A DNA stretch of 64,000 nucleotides from Stramentimicrobium sp964433555 (GTDB lineage: Bacteria > Atribacterota > Phoenicimicrobiia > Phoenicimicrobiales > Stramentimicrobiaceae), in the NCBI GenBank assembly GCA_964433555.1, contig CAYSRG010000006.1:33216-97215 (forward strand). Direction: 5' to 3'. The position numbers were made by a program, and so were the translations under genes. Below the pieces are notes generated by a model that ran no database searches, was not told where the DNA came from, and saw nothing but the letters and a program-made list of their open reading frames with translations. Each line of letters begins with the position of its first letter. Position 1 is the stretch's first letter. This document shows positions 9,087 to 18,119 of this stretch, one piece after another.

Positions 9087-9626
9087 CTATCTGGCATACT
9101 TTTTAAATGTCTCTTCGTATTTCTTTACTTTAGGTTTGACCACCAGCTGACAGTATCTATTTTCTGGATGATTCTCATAATAGTCTCTATGATACTCTTC
9201 TGCTGGATAAAATTTTCGAAAGGGTACAATCTCCGTTACAATAGAATTCTGCCAAATATGGGTATCCTGTAAATCTCTTTTTGAGATCTCAGCAACTTTT
9301 TTCTGTTCTTCATTATGATAAAATATCACTGAACGATATTGTGAGCCAATATCATTACCCTGGTGATTTAAGGTAGTCGGATTATGAATCCGCCAGAAAA
9401 TTTCTAATATCTCATCATAAGAAATAATTTCAGGATTAAAAAATATCTGTATTGCCTCAGCATGACCAGTGGTATCGGAACAAACCTGCTCATAACTTGG
9501 ATTATCTAGTCCTCCTCCACTATAGCCCGGAATAACTTCCATAACACCCTTTACTCTTTTATAAATTGCTTCCAGACACCAAAAACAACCACCAGCTAAG
9601 GTGGCAACTTCCTTTTTTCCTTCCAT
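9087..9626 (-). CDS. msrA: Peptide-methionine (S)-S-oxide reductase
   Basis: A 179-residue MsrA with the catalytic motif GGCFWC (nucleophile C14), GYSGG, GHAEAIQI and DIGSQYRSVIFYH. C49 and C159 are candidate resolving cysteines. MsrA reduces methionine-S-sulfoxide in proteins using thioredoxin and so repairs oxidative damage. There is no signal peptide, so it is cytosolic. No MsrB gene is adjacent. Full family length; the call is firm. Confidence 0.95.
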   Translation of the reverse strand: MEGKKEVATLAGGCFWCLEAIYKRVKGVMEVIPGYSGGGLDNPSYEQVCSDTTGHAEAIQIFFNPEIISYDEILEIFWRIHNPTTLNHQGNDIGSQYRSVIFYHNEEQKKVAEISKRDLQDTHIWQNSIVTEIVPFRKFYPAEEYHRDYYENHPENRYCQLVVKPKVKKYEETFKKYAR

Positions 9627-9680
9627 TTTAGGTATTTTCCTGCGTTATTATTGTTAATTATTAACTATCATAACACAATA

Positions 9681-9714
9681 GGATATTCAAAGGGAATCCT
9701 TCCCCTTGAGAACC
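9681..9714. repeat. Palindromic repeat family 2, copy A
   Basis: Two half-sites: GATATTCAAAGGGAA and TTCCCCTTGAGAACC. They match the perfect palindrome at 23509-23547 and the copy at 30417-30450. It lies in the intergenic stretch upstream of msrA. Confidence 0.6.
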
Positions 9715-9788
9715 TCTAAAATTCAACTCAATGGATAAAAAGTTAAATTCTTTATGAAATTATCAATATGTTTTTAAATTCACTTCCA

Positions 9789-10046
9789 TTAACCACCTCC
9801 AATAGGAGGGTATATCTTAATAATATCTCCGTCCTGCAAGTTACGTTCCAGCTGACTGAAGGAAACAACTTTTTCATTTACTATGACCATACTGATGGCA
9901 TCCATAGCTTTCTCATGCTTGATGGTTTCCTGTAAGAATTTTTTAATTGTTTTCCGTTCAAAAATCTCTTTTTGCAAACCTTTTTCTTCTTGATAATCAT
10001 CCACATAGTTTTTTAAATTAGAATATATTACTAGTCTTACCTTCAT
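9789..10046 (-). CDS. MoaD/ThiS-family sulfur-carrier protein
   Basis: A protein of about 85 residues with the beta-grasp pattern of sulfur carriers and the C-terminus IYPPIGGG. The terminal Gly-Gly is what an E1-like enzyme adenylates and thiocarboxylates. The ATG at 10046 is chosen over the GTG at 10058 because GTGGAG then serves as ribosome binding site at good spacing. The PP-x-x-GG ending is closest to MoaD, which would fit a need for molybdopterin in the formate dehydrogenase at the left edge, but no moaE, moeB or thi gene is adjacent. Role inferred from fold only. Confidence 0.75.
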   Translation of the reverse strand: MKVRLVIYSNLKNYVDDYQEEKGLQKEIFERKTIKKFLQETIKHEKAMDAISMVIVNEKVVSFSQLERNLQDGDIIKIYPPIGGG

Positions 10047-10311
10047 CTTGAACTCCACTTGATAGTTTCTCTTTTATAATTATCAAAAGATAAGTTATTA
10101 CCTGACTGTCAGCAGAACAAATTCGCCTGAAATATATTTATACTTCTATTGATATATATTTAATTTCAATAAACATTTCCGAACGTCTTCTTAGAATACT
10201 TTTTAAAATTTTTCAGAGAATTTGTATTTTTATAATTCCTAATATTCATAAACTTCTTGTGAAATTATTAAATATCGTAATATTAAAATATTTATTTTAA
10301 ATAATATTATA

Positions 10312-11295
10312 CTAAAATAAATTAATAAATAACAGCAACAGAGGCAAAACAAACATAACTCCAACAGTAGTAAAAATCCAACAGGAATTGACTAAATCTA
10401 TATTCAAATTATAAATATTAGCTGCTATAACTGAATTAAAGGCAACCGGCATTGCCGACATAATTAAAGAAACTTTTAAGGGCAAGCCATTATTTATTGA
10501 TTGATAATTCAATAGGAATACTATAATCAGTGTAGTTAATGGTAGGGCAACAAACTTGATAAATGAAATATATGAACATTCCCTGATATATTTTGAAATA
10601 CGACTCAATTTTAAGTTTATTCCCACTGAAAAGAGAAGAACAAAAGTTGTTAGTGGTACAAGCAGTTCATTGAGTGGAGCATAAATAGGTGGTCTTTCTA
10701 TAGTACTTAGATTTAAAAATAAACCCACCAATACCGCCCCTATGCCTATATAGAAAAATGGATCCTTAATTACTTCTATTATTTTATGGCTCATTTTTTT
10801 GTCTTTAATAAAATTAGTACTATACATATTTGCAATTGGATAGCCTATCCCATAATATAAAAAACGCATAAAAAAATTATAAATAGGCACCAGGGCATAA
10901 CCTTCTTCTCCTAAATAGTAAAAACAAATCATTCCACCTAGTGAAGCGGTGTTGGCAAAAAAACCACAGCTAAACATGGAACCTGTATCAATAGAATTAT
11001 AATGCTTGCATTTAGATAATATTACCGCATATACCCCACCGGCAACGATGGATATTGAACCTACAAAAGATAGGCTAATAATTCCAGATAGACTTTCAAT
11101 TTTAAAAATCCATAAACTCCCGATATAAGTTATAGAAATTAACCAGATCATACCCAGCTTCTGGAGAAAAATAGCAATTCCTCTTAGAGATTCATCGGTT
11201 AACCATTGATGTTTTTTCATCAATTTCTGGAATAAATAACCACTTAAAGTCCCAACAATTAAAACTAGAAAAGTTTTCCATAAAGCCAAAAACAT
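10312..11295 (-). CDS. AEC-family (auxin efflux carrier-like) permease
   Basis: A 327-residue, highly hydrophobic protein with about ten membrane segments arranged as two five-helix halves. It opens with FLALWKTFLVLIVGTLSGYL, contains the internal SFVGSISIVAGGVYAV and FFANTASLGG, and ends with NSCWIFTTVGVMFVLPLLLL. This matches the AEC (Mem_trans) family of secondary carriers, which in bacteria often move malate or other organic acids. The ATG follows a GAGGGT ribosome binding site. It stands alone, so the substrate is open. Confidence 0.75.
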   Translation of the reverse strand: MFLALWKTFLVLIVGTLSGYLFQKLMKKHQWLTDESLRGIAIFLQKLGMIWLISITYIGSLWIFKIESLSGIISLSFVGSISIVAGGVYAVILSKCKHYNSIDTGSMFSCGFFANTASLGGMICFYYLGEEGYALVPIYNFFMRFLYYGIGYPIANMYSTNFIKDKKMSHKIIEVIKDPFFYIGIGAVLVGLFLNLSTIERPPIYAPLNELLVPLTTFVLLFSVGINLKLSRISKYIRECSYISFIKFVALPLTTLIIVFLLNYQSINNGLPLKVSLIMSAMPVAFNSVIAANIYNLNIDLVNSCWIFTTVGVMFVLPLLLLFINLF

Positions 11296-11659
11296 GATAG
11301 TACCCTCAAAAAGAATAATTTCATGAAAAAGATGCTAAATATTTAAGTCTCGGAAAGACATTCTTAATACATCTCTAGAATATTACAATAGTAATACTCT
11401 ATCATATACCCAGGATATAAATCAACACATGTAATATGTTATAAGTTTTAGCAAGGCTTTCTTCAGATTTCCCCGTGCAGTTTGCATCCTAATCTTAAGC
11501 TAAATTTTGCTATTCTTCCTCTCTCTTTTATCTCTTTTATTCTTATTCTTTGAGTAAACCTACTCTGCCAACATCTGTCTCCCTCTTATCTTTCGAGGAA
11601 AAATCTATAGTTAACCTTTCTACACATATTTAATTAATTAAGAGCGATATTTCTGATAT
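11296..11659. other. Divergent intergenic region
   Basis: 364 bp between the divergent AEC permease and PAC2 genes. A T/C-rich tract lies near 11510-11550. No coding potential or recognisable RNA was seen. Confidence 0.5.
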
Positions 11660-11688
11660 TTGCATAACAATAATATAATTGATAATAT
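11660..11688 (+). promoter_or_regulatory. Probable promoter of the PAC2 gene
   Basis: TTGCAT, a 17-bp spacer and TAATAT. An alternative -10, TATAAT, lies at 11674-11679. It sits just upstream of the ribosome binding site chosen for the gene. Confidence 0.45.
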
Positions 11689-11719
11689 AAATGAGAAAAA
11701 TAAACTGAGGAATAAGCTT

Positions 11720-12580
11720 TTGAGTCAATTAATCTTAATACGAAAGCCAAAAATAAATAATGCCCGAATGTTGATAGGATTCAGCGGCTGGATGAATGGC
11801 GGTGAGGTATCCACTGGGACTATTGATTATATCAGAAACAAACTAAAGGCCATAAAATTTGCCGAAATAAAAGCTAATCGTTTTTATATTTTTAATTTCC
11901 CCGCAACCATAGAGCTGGTCAGTGAATTCAGGCCAAACGTTAGAATTGAAAATGGGATCTTAAAGAATTTTGATTTTCCAAAAAATGAATTCTATTATCA
12001 CCAAGAAAGTAATCTAATTCTCTTTAAAGGGAAAGAACCTAATATTAACTGGGAAGAGTATGCTAACTATCTTTTTAAAGTTGGAGAGAGATATAATTTA
12101 CAAAGAGTTTACTTTATAGGAAGTGTTGCTGCCGCTACACCTCATACCCGAGCTATTAGAACCTCTTGTTATTGCTCAAAGGAAGAGTTAAAAGAAGAAG
12201 TGAGAGCTCATGGTATTAAATTCACTATATACGGAGGCCCGGGTAGTATTAGTACTTATCTTACTCATTTAGCCAGATTGAAAGGCATCGAAATAATAAA
12301 TTTTATAGCTGAAATTCCTATCTATATTCAATCGGAAAATCCTAAAGCAATTAAAATGATGGCTGAAAAACTAATCAAATTATTAGATCTTAATATTGAT
12401 ACCGATGATTTAACCAGTAGAAATTTAGCTTTTGAGAAAAGGATCAATGAATTACTGGAACATCAACCTTCACTTATGGAAGAAATTAAAAAATTAGAAG
12501 AAAATTATGACCAGGAATTTTTTAATGATAAGGGTGGCTTTGAAGAATGGTTAAAAAGAAAAGGGATTGACAAACTTTAA
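11720..12580 (+). CDS. PAC2-family protein
   Basis: About 286 residues from a TTG at 11720, chosen because GAGG (11707-11710) lies 9 nt upstream and because an upstream TTG at 11660 would fall inside the promoter. The body matches the PAC2 superfamily (archaeal/bacterial relatives of proteasome assembly chaperone 2): ARMLIGFSGWMNGGEVSTGT near the N-terminus, VYFIGSVAAATPHTR, then IYGGPGSISTYLTHLARLKG. The C-terminal 60 residues are acidic and helical. The bacterial function is unknown, and no proteasome or Pup-ligase genes are visible nearby. Monocistronic. Confidence 0.8.
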   Translation: MSQLILIRKPKINNARMLIGFSGWMNGGEVSTGTIDYIRNKLKAIKFAEIKANRFYIFNFPATIELVSEFRPNVRIENGILKNFDFPKNEFYYHQESNLILFKGKEPNINWEEYANYLFKVGERYNLQRVYFIGSVAAATPHTRAIRTSCYCSKEELKEEVRAHGIKFTIYGGPGSISTYLTHLARLKGIEIINFIAEIPIYIQSENPKAIKMMAEKLIKLLDLNIDTDDLTSRNLAFEKRINELLEHQPSLMEEIKKLEENYDQEFFNDKGGFEEWLKRKGIDKL

Positions 12581-12790
12581 GTTGCTACCTTTATTGCTAT
12601 TTAACCATCAAAATAAGGTGCACAATTACTGAATATTTTTAGTATAAAGTGAATAGCCATATTCTTATACAGATTAGCTAAAAAAATACACCAGAAATGA
12701 GGTCAAAAAGAATATAAAAGCGGATAACAAGAAGTAAAAACCATTCTCCTTTGGAAGCTTTTTTACCACTTGCTACATAGATTAGATACT

Positions 12791-13891
12791 TTATTTGCTA
12801 GAAATTTTAGAATCTTTTTCTGAAAACTCTTTTAATATGTTAATGATAATATTTACTGCTTTTTCCATATCACCAATGGAAATATTTTCATCCTTACTGT
12901 GAGGTAATTTACTACCCATACCCAGAACAGCTGTGGCAATTCCTTTTTCATTTAAATTAGCTGCATCAGTTCCACCGCAAATTACTTTTGTTGTTGGTTT
13001 TAATCCCATTAATTGAATTGCCTTCTTGGCTACTTTAACTACTTCAGTATTTTCTGAGATGTGATATGCCTTTACACTATGTTTTAGCTGTATTTCTGTT
13101 TTAGCTCCTCTTGCTTTAGCTACAGTTTGGAAAGTTTTTTGTATCAAACGACTTTGTTCCAGACATCTCTTATGCTTCTGACTACGACACTCTATCTGAA
13201 TTATTGCCTTTTCTGGAACAGCATTTAATACCTGGCCACCTTTAATTAATCCAATATTAACAGTTGTTATAGGATCAATCCAACCAGTTCTTAAGAGAGT
13301 AATAGCCTGAGCAGCAACTTCAATAGCAGAAATACCATGTTCTGGTTCTACGGCATGAGCTGCTTTTCCGATAATTTTGATAGTCATTTCTATACGGGAA
13401 GGTCCTCCGATAATTATTTCATCTAAAGCCTCTGTATCAAGAACATATCCTTTTTTTGCTTCTAGTAAACTATCATCTAACAAGCTTGAACCTGATAATC
13501 CTACCTCTTCCTCACGAGTAATCAAAATTTCTACCGGGGGATACTGGGAAGCTGTTTGTAAAGCTATTAAGACTTCGGCAATACCTGCCTTATCATCTGC
13601 CCCTAATATAGTATCTCCCTTGGAACGAATAACCCCTTTTACCAGGACTGGTTCAATTCCTTTCCCAGGCTTTACCGTATCAGCATGACAGCAAAATAAA
13701 ATTGGTTCTGATTGCAGGCTATTCCTTGCTTTTACTCTAATAATTAAATTACCATAACTATCATATTGTGTTTGGGCTCCAATTTCTTTTTGAAATAGAT
13801 TCTCCAGAAATTTTAGAAATTCTTGCTCCTCTCCTGATTCACTGTCAATCTTAACCATCTGAAAAAAATACTGCATTATATTTTTTGACAT
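12791..13891 (-). CDS. M20-family metallopeptidase, peptidase T-like
   Basis: A 366-residue cytosolic protein. Metal-site motifs are visible: CCHADTVKPG (His and Asp ligands), LGADDKAG (bridging Asp), TREEEVGLSG (catalytic Glu pair) and CGGTDAANLNEKG near the C-terminus. The GKAAHAVEPEHG segment marks the dimerisation lid. The arrangement matches the PepT-like group of M20 zinc peptidases, which act on small peptides. The ribosome binding site is weak (AAAGAG). It is transcribed convergently with the PAC2 gene. Confidence 0.87.
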   Translation of the reverse strand: MSKNIMQYFFQMVKIDSESGEEQEFLKFLENLFQKEIGAQTQYDSYGNLIIRVKARNSLQSEPILFCCHADTVKPGKGIEPVLVKGVIRSKGDTILGADDKAGIAEVLIALQTASQYPPVEILITREEEVGLSGSSLLDDSLLEAKKGYVLDTEALDEIIIGGPSRIEMTIKIIGKAAHAVEPEHGISAIEVAAQAITLLRTGWIDPITTVNIGLIKGGQVLNAVPEKAIIQIECRSQKHKRCLEQSRLIQKTFQTVAKARGAKTEIQLKHSVKAYHISENTEVVKVAKKAIQLMGLKPTTKVICGGTDAANLNEKGIATAVLGMGSKLPHSKDENISIGDMEKAVNIIINILKEFSEKDSKISSK

Positions 13892-14039
13892 TGTCTACTC
13901 TTTCTATATTATTTCTATCTTTGTCCGATGATGGTAATATATTTATTTAGTTATGTCTGCCTTCTTTATTTCTTAAAAAACAATGTATGCCTTCAGAACC
14001 TATTATTATTTTCCTGGTAATACTATTATAATTCACTAA

Positions 14040-15140
14040 CTACACCAATGTCTTCTCACTCTCAGGATCAAAGATATGGGTTTTTGGCATCTCCAGAGCT
14101 ACCTCCATCTCATCTCCTACCTTCTTGCGGGTACGGCTATCTAATTTGGCTACCATCTGATGTTTATCGGAAACTAAGTTAAACAGTACCTCATCCCCCA
14201 GTGGTTCAATAACCTCAATCTTGGATTTAATAGTATTATCTTCAGTAGCCTCCGGGTAAAACTGTTTATCATGAAAGTCTTCAGGACGTACTCCGAAGGT
14301 GACCTTTTTACCATCATAAGAAGAGATGGCCTGATGAAATTCTGAAGGCAGTTTCACCTGGAAGCTCTCGGCATCGATAAAGTAAGTCGAGCCTTTCTTG
14401 AGCAAGGTACTGGGGAAGAAGTTCATAGCTGGAGAGCCAATAAAACCGGCAACAAACTGATTGGTCGGCTCTTTATAGACATCTAAGGGAGGTCCAGCCT
14501 GCTGTAGTCTACCCTCATTTAGAATAAAGATACGGGAGGCCATAGTCATAGCCTCAATCTGGTCATGGGTCACATAAATGATGGTAGCCTCCAGGCGATT
14601 ATGGAGTTTGGATATCTCGGCACGCATAGCCACACGAAGCTTGGCATCTAAGTTAGAAAGCGGCTCATCAAAGAGAAAGACCTTGGGTTTGCGTACGATA
14701 GCCCGACCTACTGCTACCCGTTGCCGTTGACCACCGGAGAGTTCCTTGGGACGTCGCTTGAGTAGTTTTTCGATACCCAGTATCTCGGCTGCCTCATGAA
14801 CACGAGCATCTATCTCATCTTTGGGGAATTTACGCAATTTTAAACCAAAAGCCATATTGTTGTAGACATCCATATGGGGATAGAGGGCATAATTCTGAAA
14901 GACCATGGCAATGTCACGGTCTTTGGGGGGAATATCATTAACCAGTCGATCTCCAATGTAAATCTCACCAGAGGTTACCTCCTCCAGACCTGCTATGGCG
15001 CGTAAGGTAGTGCTTTTACCGCAGCCGGAGGGACCGACTAAGACGGCAAATTCCTTATCTTCAATATCAATACTGATATCATCAACTGCTATGACATCTT
15101 TAAATTTTTTGGTAACATTTTTCAAAATTACTTTGGCCAT
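14040..15140 (-). CDS. Carbohydrate ABC transporter ATP-binding protein (MalK/UgpC/MsmX type)
   Basis: A 366-residue ATPase with Walker A GPSGCGKST, Q-loop VFQNYALYPHM, signature LSGGQRQRVAVGRAI, Walker B VFLFDEPLSNLDA and H-loop YVTHD, followed by a C-terminal TOBE region (about residues 240-366) typical of CUT1 transporters. It would energise the AglF/AglG-like permease encoded upstream and may be shared with other CUT1 systems, as MsmX is. An AAGGAGG ribosome binding site precedes the ATG. Its base composition is visibly more GC-rich than its neighbours, perhaps from strong expression or separate ancestry. It is last gene of the operon. Confidence 0.92.
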   Translation of the reverse strand: MAKVILKNVTKKFKDVIAVDDISIDIEDKEFAVLVGPSGCGKSTTLRAIAGLEEVTSGEIYIGDRLVNDIPPKDRDIAMVFQNYALYPHMDVYNNMAFGLKLRKFPKDEIDARVHEAAEILGIEKLLKRRPKELSGGQRQRVAVGRAIVRKPKVFLFDEPLSNLDAKLRVAMRAEISKLHNRLEATIIYVTHDQIEAMTMASRIFILNEGRLQQAGPPLDVYKEPTNQFVAGFIGSPAMNFFPSTLLKKGSTYFIDAESFQVKLPSEFHQAISSYDGKKVTFGVRPEDFHDKQFYPEATEDNTIKSKIEVIEPLGDEVLFNLVSDKHQMVAKLDSRTRKKVGDEMEVALEMPKTHIFDPESEKTLV

Positions 15141-15219
15141 ATAAGACCTCCTTAAAACAAATAAATTATAGAATTATTTTTAGCATTGCTCTATTATTAT
15201 AGCAAATTGACTATTTATA

Positions 15220-16212
15220 TCAATCAAAATTCCACAACAGAGCAGCTGCTCCAATTACCCCAGCATATTCGCCTAACTGTCCAAAAACAACTTTTAGGTC
15301 TACTAAATGAGAACTCATTGCCCTGGAAACCACAATTTCCTTTAAAGGATTGAGTAATTTTTCACCTTCATTTGTTATTCCTCCAACCAGAACAATCATT
15401 TCTGGATTTAAAGTATTTACCAGAATGGCAATCCCGATACCTAAATACTCAATTGCCTCCTCTACAATATCCTTTACTATTGCATTTCCCTGGCGAGCTA
15501 ATTCAAATATTCTTACCAGACTAATATCATCTAAATTACCAAGAGATAAATAATCCTGATTATCCGTCTTTAACTCCTCAATTCTTTTATAAATCCTATT
15601 TTTAATACCAGCAGCTGAGGAATAAGCTTCTAAACAGCCATTTTTACCACAATTACAACGAGGCCCATCTTTATTGACAATGATATGGCCTATTTCTCCC
15701 GCCACATTATTTTTGCCATGATATATTTTTCCGCAGAGAATTAATCCACTTCCAATGCCAGTACCCAATGTCAGGCAAATTATATCATCAATACCCTGTG
15801 CTACACCAAAAATTCTTTCTCCCCAGGCAGCTACATTGGCATCATTTTCGATAATCACTGGTATTTTAAATTCTTCTTTTATAATGTTGGCCAGTGGAAC
15901 TTCTTTCCACCCCGGCAAATTAGGCGCATAATGGATTATCCCTTTCTTATAATCCAGAGGGCCAGGAGCGCCTATGCCAATACCAACTATATCATTAATT
16001 TTTAAACCACTTTGGTGGATTATCTGTTGAATACTATGTTTGATTCTGCCAATAGTTAATTCTTTCCCCTGCTCAGCATGGGTGGGTATCTTCATATGCT
16101 TTTTAATTTCCCCATCTTTACTGACCAAAGCAATATTGACCTTAGTCCCTCCCAGATCAACACCGATAGCTAATTTGTTTTCTCCTTTAAGGTAATTGCT
16201 TGACCTGTTCAT
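15220..16212 (-). CDS. ROK-family sugar kinase (glucokinase-like)
   Basis: A 330-residue ROK protein without an N-terminal helix-turn-helix, so a kinase rather than a repressor. It shows the ATP phosphate-binding motif AIGVDLGGTKVNIAL, the catalytic Asp region ENDANVAAWGE, LGTGIGSGLI, the zinc motif CNCGKNGCLEAY preceded by a GHI histidine, and the adenosine motif VLVGGI. It sits between the aglG-like permease and malK-like ATPase genes, as expected for a kinase acting on glucose released from an imported alpha-glucoside. The aglG stop lies 9 bp upstream. Glucose specificity is inferred. Confidence 0.88.
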   Translation of the reverse strand: MNRSSNYLKGENKLAIGVDLGGTKVNIALVSKDGEIKKHMKIPTHAEQGKELTIGRIKHSIQQIIHQSGLKINDIVGIGIGAPGPLDYKKGIIHYAPNLPGWKEVPLANIIKEEFKIPVIIENDANVAAWGERIFGVAQGIDDIICLTLGTGIGSGLILCGKIYHGKNNVAGEIGHIIVNKDGPRCNCGKNGCLEAYSSAAGIKNRIYKRIEELKTDNQDYLSLGNLDDISLVRIFELARQGNAIVKDIVEEAIEYLGIGIAILVNTLNPEMIVLVGGITNEGEKLLNPLKEIVVSRAMSSHLVDLKVVFGQLGEYAGVIGAAALLWNFD

Positions 16213-16221
16213 TTATCTTTG

Positions 16222-17082
16222 TTAACCCTTTACTGAACCAGCTAAAATTCCTCTTACAAAATAACGTTGTAGGCTTAAAAATACTATTAATGGTAATGCC
16301 ATTGAAATAAAGGCAGCTGCTGTCAATAATTCCCAATTTTGTCCATAGGAACCAACCAGGGCACTAATTCTGACTGTTAACGGAGCCACATCCGGCGTTC
16401 CTCCTAAATAAACCAATGCCACTAATAAATCATTCCATACCCAGATAAATTGAAAAATGGCTATAGAGGCAATTGCTGGTACTGATAATGGTAAAACAAT
16501 ACTTTTAAAAATTTGAAATGGAGTAGCGCCATCAATGGTTGATGACTCAAATATTTCGCTGGGTAATCCGGATATATAGTTATACATTAGATAAATGACT
16601 AAAGGCAGACCATATCCCGCATGAGCCAGCCAAATCCCTAAAAAAGAACCTGATAAACCAAGTTTATTGAATATCCTTAAAATAGGTATCAAAGTCATTT
16701 GTAATGGTACTACCAACAATCCTACAAAAAGCATAAAGAAAAAACGTCTACCCCAAAATTCCATCCAGGCAAAAGCATAGGCAGCAAAAGAGGCAATTAT
16801 TATTGGTAATATACAGGCTGGTAAAGTTATAGTAAGGGTATTTATAAAAGCTCTTCCTATCCCAATTTTTGTTATTACATCCTGATAATTTTCAAGGGTA
16901 AATTGAGTAAAGTTAAAAGGATGGATTAAAACTGTCCACCAACCAGTGGAGGCAACTGCAGAAGAAGGACGAAAAGAAGTAATCAACAAGCCCACTGTTG
17001 GAAAGACCCAGATAATAGCTACCAGGATAATGAATAAATGCATCGGAGTACTTAGTATAAATTGACTATATTTTGGTTTCAT
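16222..17082 (-). CDS. aglG: Alpha-glucoside-type ABC transporter permease (AglG/MalG-like)
   Basis: A 286-residue inner-membrane protein with six predicted helices and the CUT1 EAA loop (SSTIDGATPFQIFKSIVLPL). The opening SQFILSTPMHLFIILVAIIW and TSFRPSSAVASTGWWTVL resemble AglG of alpha-glucoside systems. Its ATG overlaps the stop of the partner permease gene by 4 bp (ATGA), showing translational coupling. It pairs with the 17079-17948 product to form the channel. The substrate could be trehalose, sucrose, maltose or a glucosyl compatible solute. Confidence 0.87.
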   Translation of the reverse strand: MKPKYSQFILSTPMHLFIILVAIIWVFPTVGLLITSFRPSSAVASTGWWTVLIHPFNFTQFTLENYQDVITKIGIGRAFINTLTITLPACILPIIIASFAAYAFAWMEFWGRRFFFMLFVGLLVVPLQMTLIPILRIFNKLGLSGSFLGIWLAHAGYGLPLVIYLMYNYISGLPSEIFESSTIDGATPFQIFKSIVLPLSVPAIASIAIFQFIWVWNDLLVALVYLGGTPDVAPLTVRISALVGSYGQNWELLTAAAFISMALPLIVFLSLQRYFVRGILAGSVKG

Positions 17083-17948
17083 CGAACAGCCTCCTGTTCT
17101 CTAAAACGTTGAACGTTGATGATTATCATGGGAATAATAAAGAGAAGTAATAAAATTGCTATAGCACTTGCTCTACCATAGTTTCTGAATATAAACATCT
17201 CTTTATACATTCTATTTGCTATAACCTCTGTGGCAAATCCACCATTGGTCATAACATAAACAATATCAAAAACCTTTAAAACATTAATAAGCATAGTAGT
17301 TGCTACAACTGCTACAGTGGGTTTCATCAAAGGTAGAATAATCTTCCAGAAAATTCGATACTCATTAGCACCATCTACACGGGCTGCCTCCAGAAGTTCT
17401 CTGGGAATTCCCTTATAACTGGCTGAAAGTATCACTAAACAGAATCCAGTCCAGATCCATATTCCCACTATTATTAAACAGATATTATTCAGCCAGGGAC
17501 GTTGAATTAACCAGGGTATCGGTTGCACTCCTATATATGATAAAAAAGCATTGAGGATACCAATTTGTTCACTTCCCACCGGTCTATAGGAATATACAAA
17601 TTTCCATATAACACCTGCTCCTACAAATGAAATAGCCATAGGCATAAATATTATGGATTTTACCAATGATTCATAACGCACTCTATCCAGTATCACAGCT
17701 AAAATTAAACCTAAAAAAACAGTCATGGGAACAAAGAGAGCTACCCATAATAAATTATTACGAAAGGCTGTTAGCATAGTTTCATTGGTAAAACAATAAA
17801 TATAATTAGCTAAACCAACAAATTTTTCAGATTGGGGACCAAAAAATGAAATAACAAGAGTGTGTATAGAAGGATAAATTAAAAAAAACATTAAAGTTGC
17901 TAAAGCAGGAATGACATAGAACCAGGGAGTAAACCAGCGTGTTCGCAT
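17079..17948 (-). CDS. aglF: Alpha-glucoside-type ABC transporter permease (AglF/MalF-like)
   Basis: A 289-residue protein with six membrane segments and the EAA loop EAARVDGANEYRIFWKIILP. The segment SIIFMPMAISFVGAGVIWKF and the SYRPVGSEQIGILNAFL insertion are characteristic of AglF and GgtC-type permeases. The start has an AAAGGAGATG ribosome binding site. A 171-bp gap containing a strong stem-loop separates it from the upstream binding-protein gene. Confidence 0.87.
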   Translation of the reverse strand: MRTRWFTPWFYVIPALATLMFFLIYPSIHTLVISFFGPQSEKFVGLANYIYCFTNETMLTAFRNNLLWVALFVPMTVFLGLILAVILDRVRYESLVKSIIFMPMAISFVGAGVIWKFVYSYRPVGSEQIGILNAFLSYIGVQPIPWLIQRPWLNNICLIIVGIWIWTGFCLVILSASYKGIPRELLEAARVDGANEYRIFWKIILPLMKPTVAVVATTMLINVLKVFDIVYVMTNGGFATEVIANRMYKEMFIFRNYGRASAIAILLLLFIIPMIIINVQRFREQEAVR

Positions 17949-17994
17949 AATAGTTCATCTCCTTTACAAACTATTTTAGTATACTACCTCCCAC

Positions 17995-18025
17995 TTAACC
18001 ATTGCCATCTTCTAAGGAAGTGGAT
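17995..18025. repeat. Palindromic repeat family 1, degenerate copy
   Basis: TTAACCATTGCCATCTTCT followed by AAGGAAGTGG. It matches the left arm and core of the intact element at 22335-22378. It lies between the aglE and aglF genes. Confidence 0.5.
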
Positions 18026-18043
18026 TATTAAGGATAATAAATT

Positions 18044-18083
18044 AATAGTTAGCTGGTCTATTTATATAAACCAGCTAACTATT
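18044..18083 (-). promoter_or_regulatory. Stem-loop between aglE and aglF
   Basis: A perfect 14-bp inverted repeat (core TAGTTAGCTGGT / ACCAGCTAACTA) with a 12-nt loop, located after the binding-protein stop. No T-run follows on the minus strand, so an RNA-stabilising or partial-attenuation role is likelier than full termination. Confidence 0.6.
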
Positions 18084-18119
18084 TAAGTAAACTATATAGC
18101 AGAAAAAATCGCTTTAAAA

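Noticed and set aside
12600..12790. Possible terminator between the PAC2 and peptidase genes
   Set aside because: Only a weak A/T-rich GTAAAAA/TTTTTTAC pairing was found, with no GC-rich stem. Not supported.
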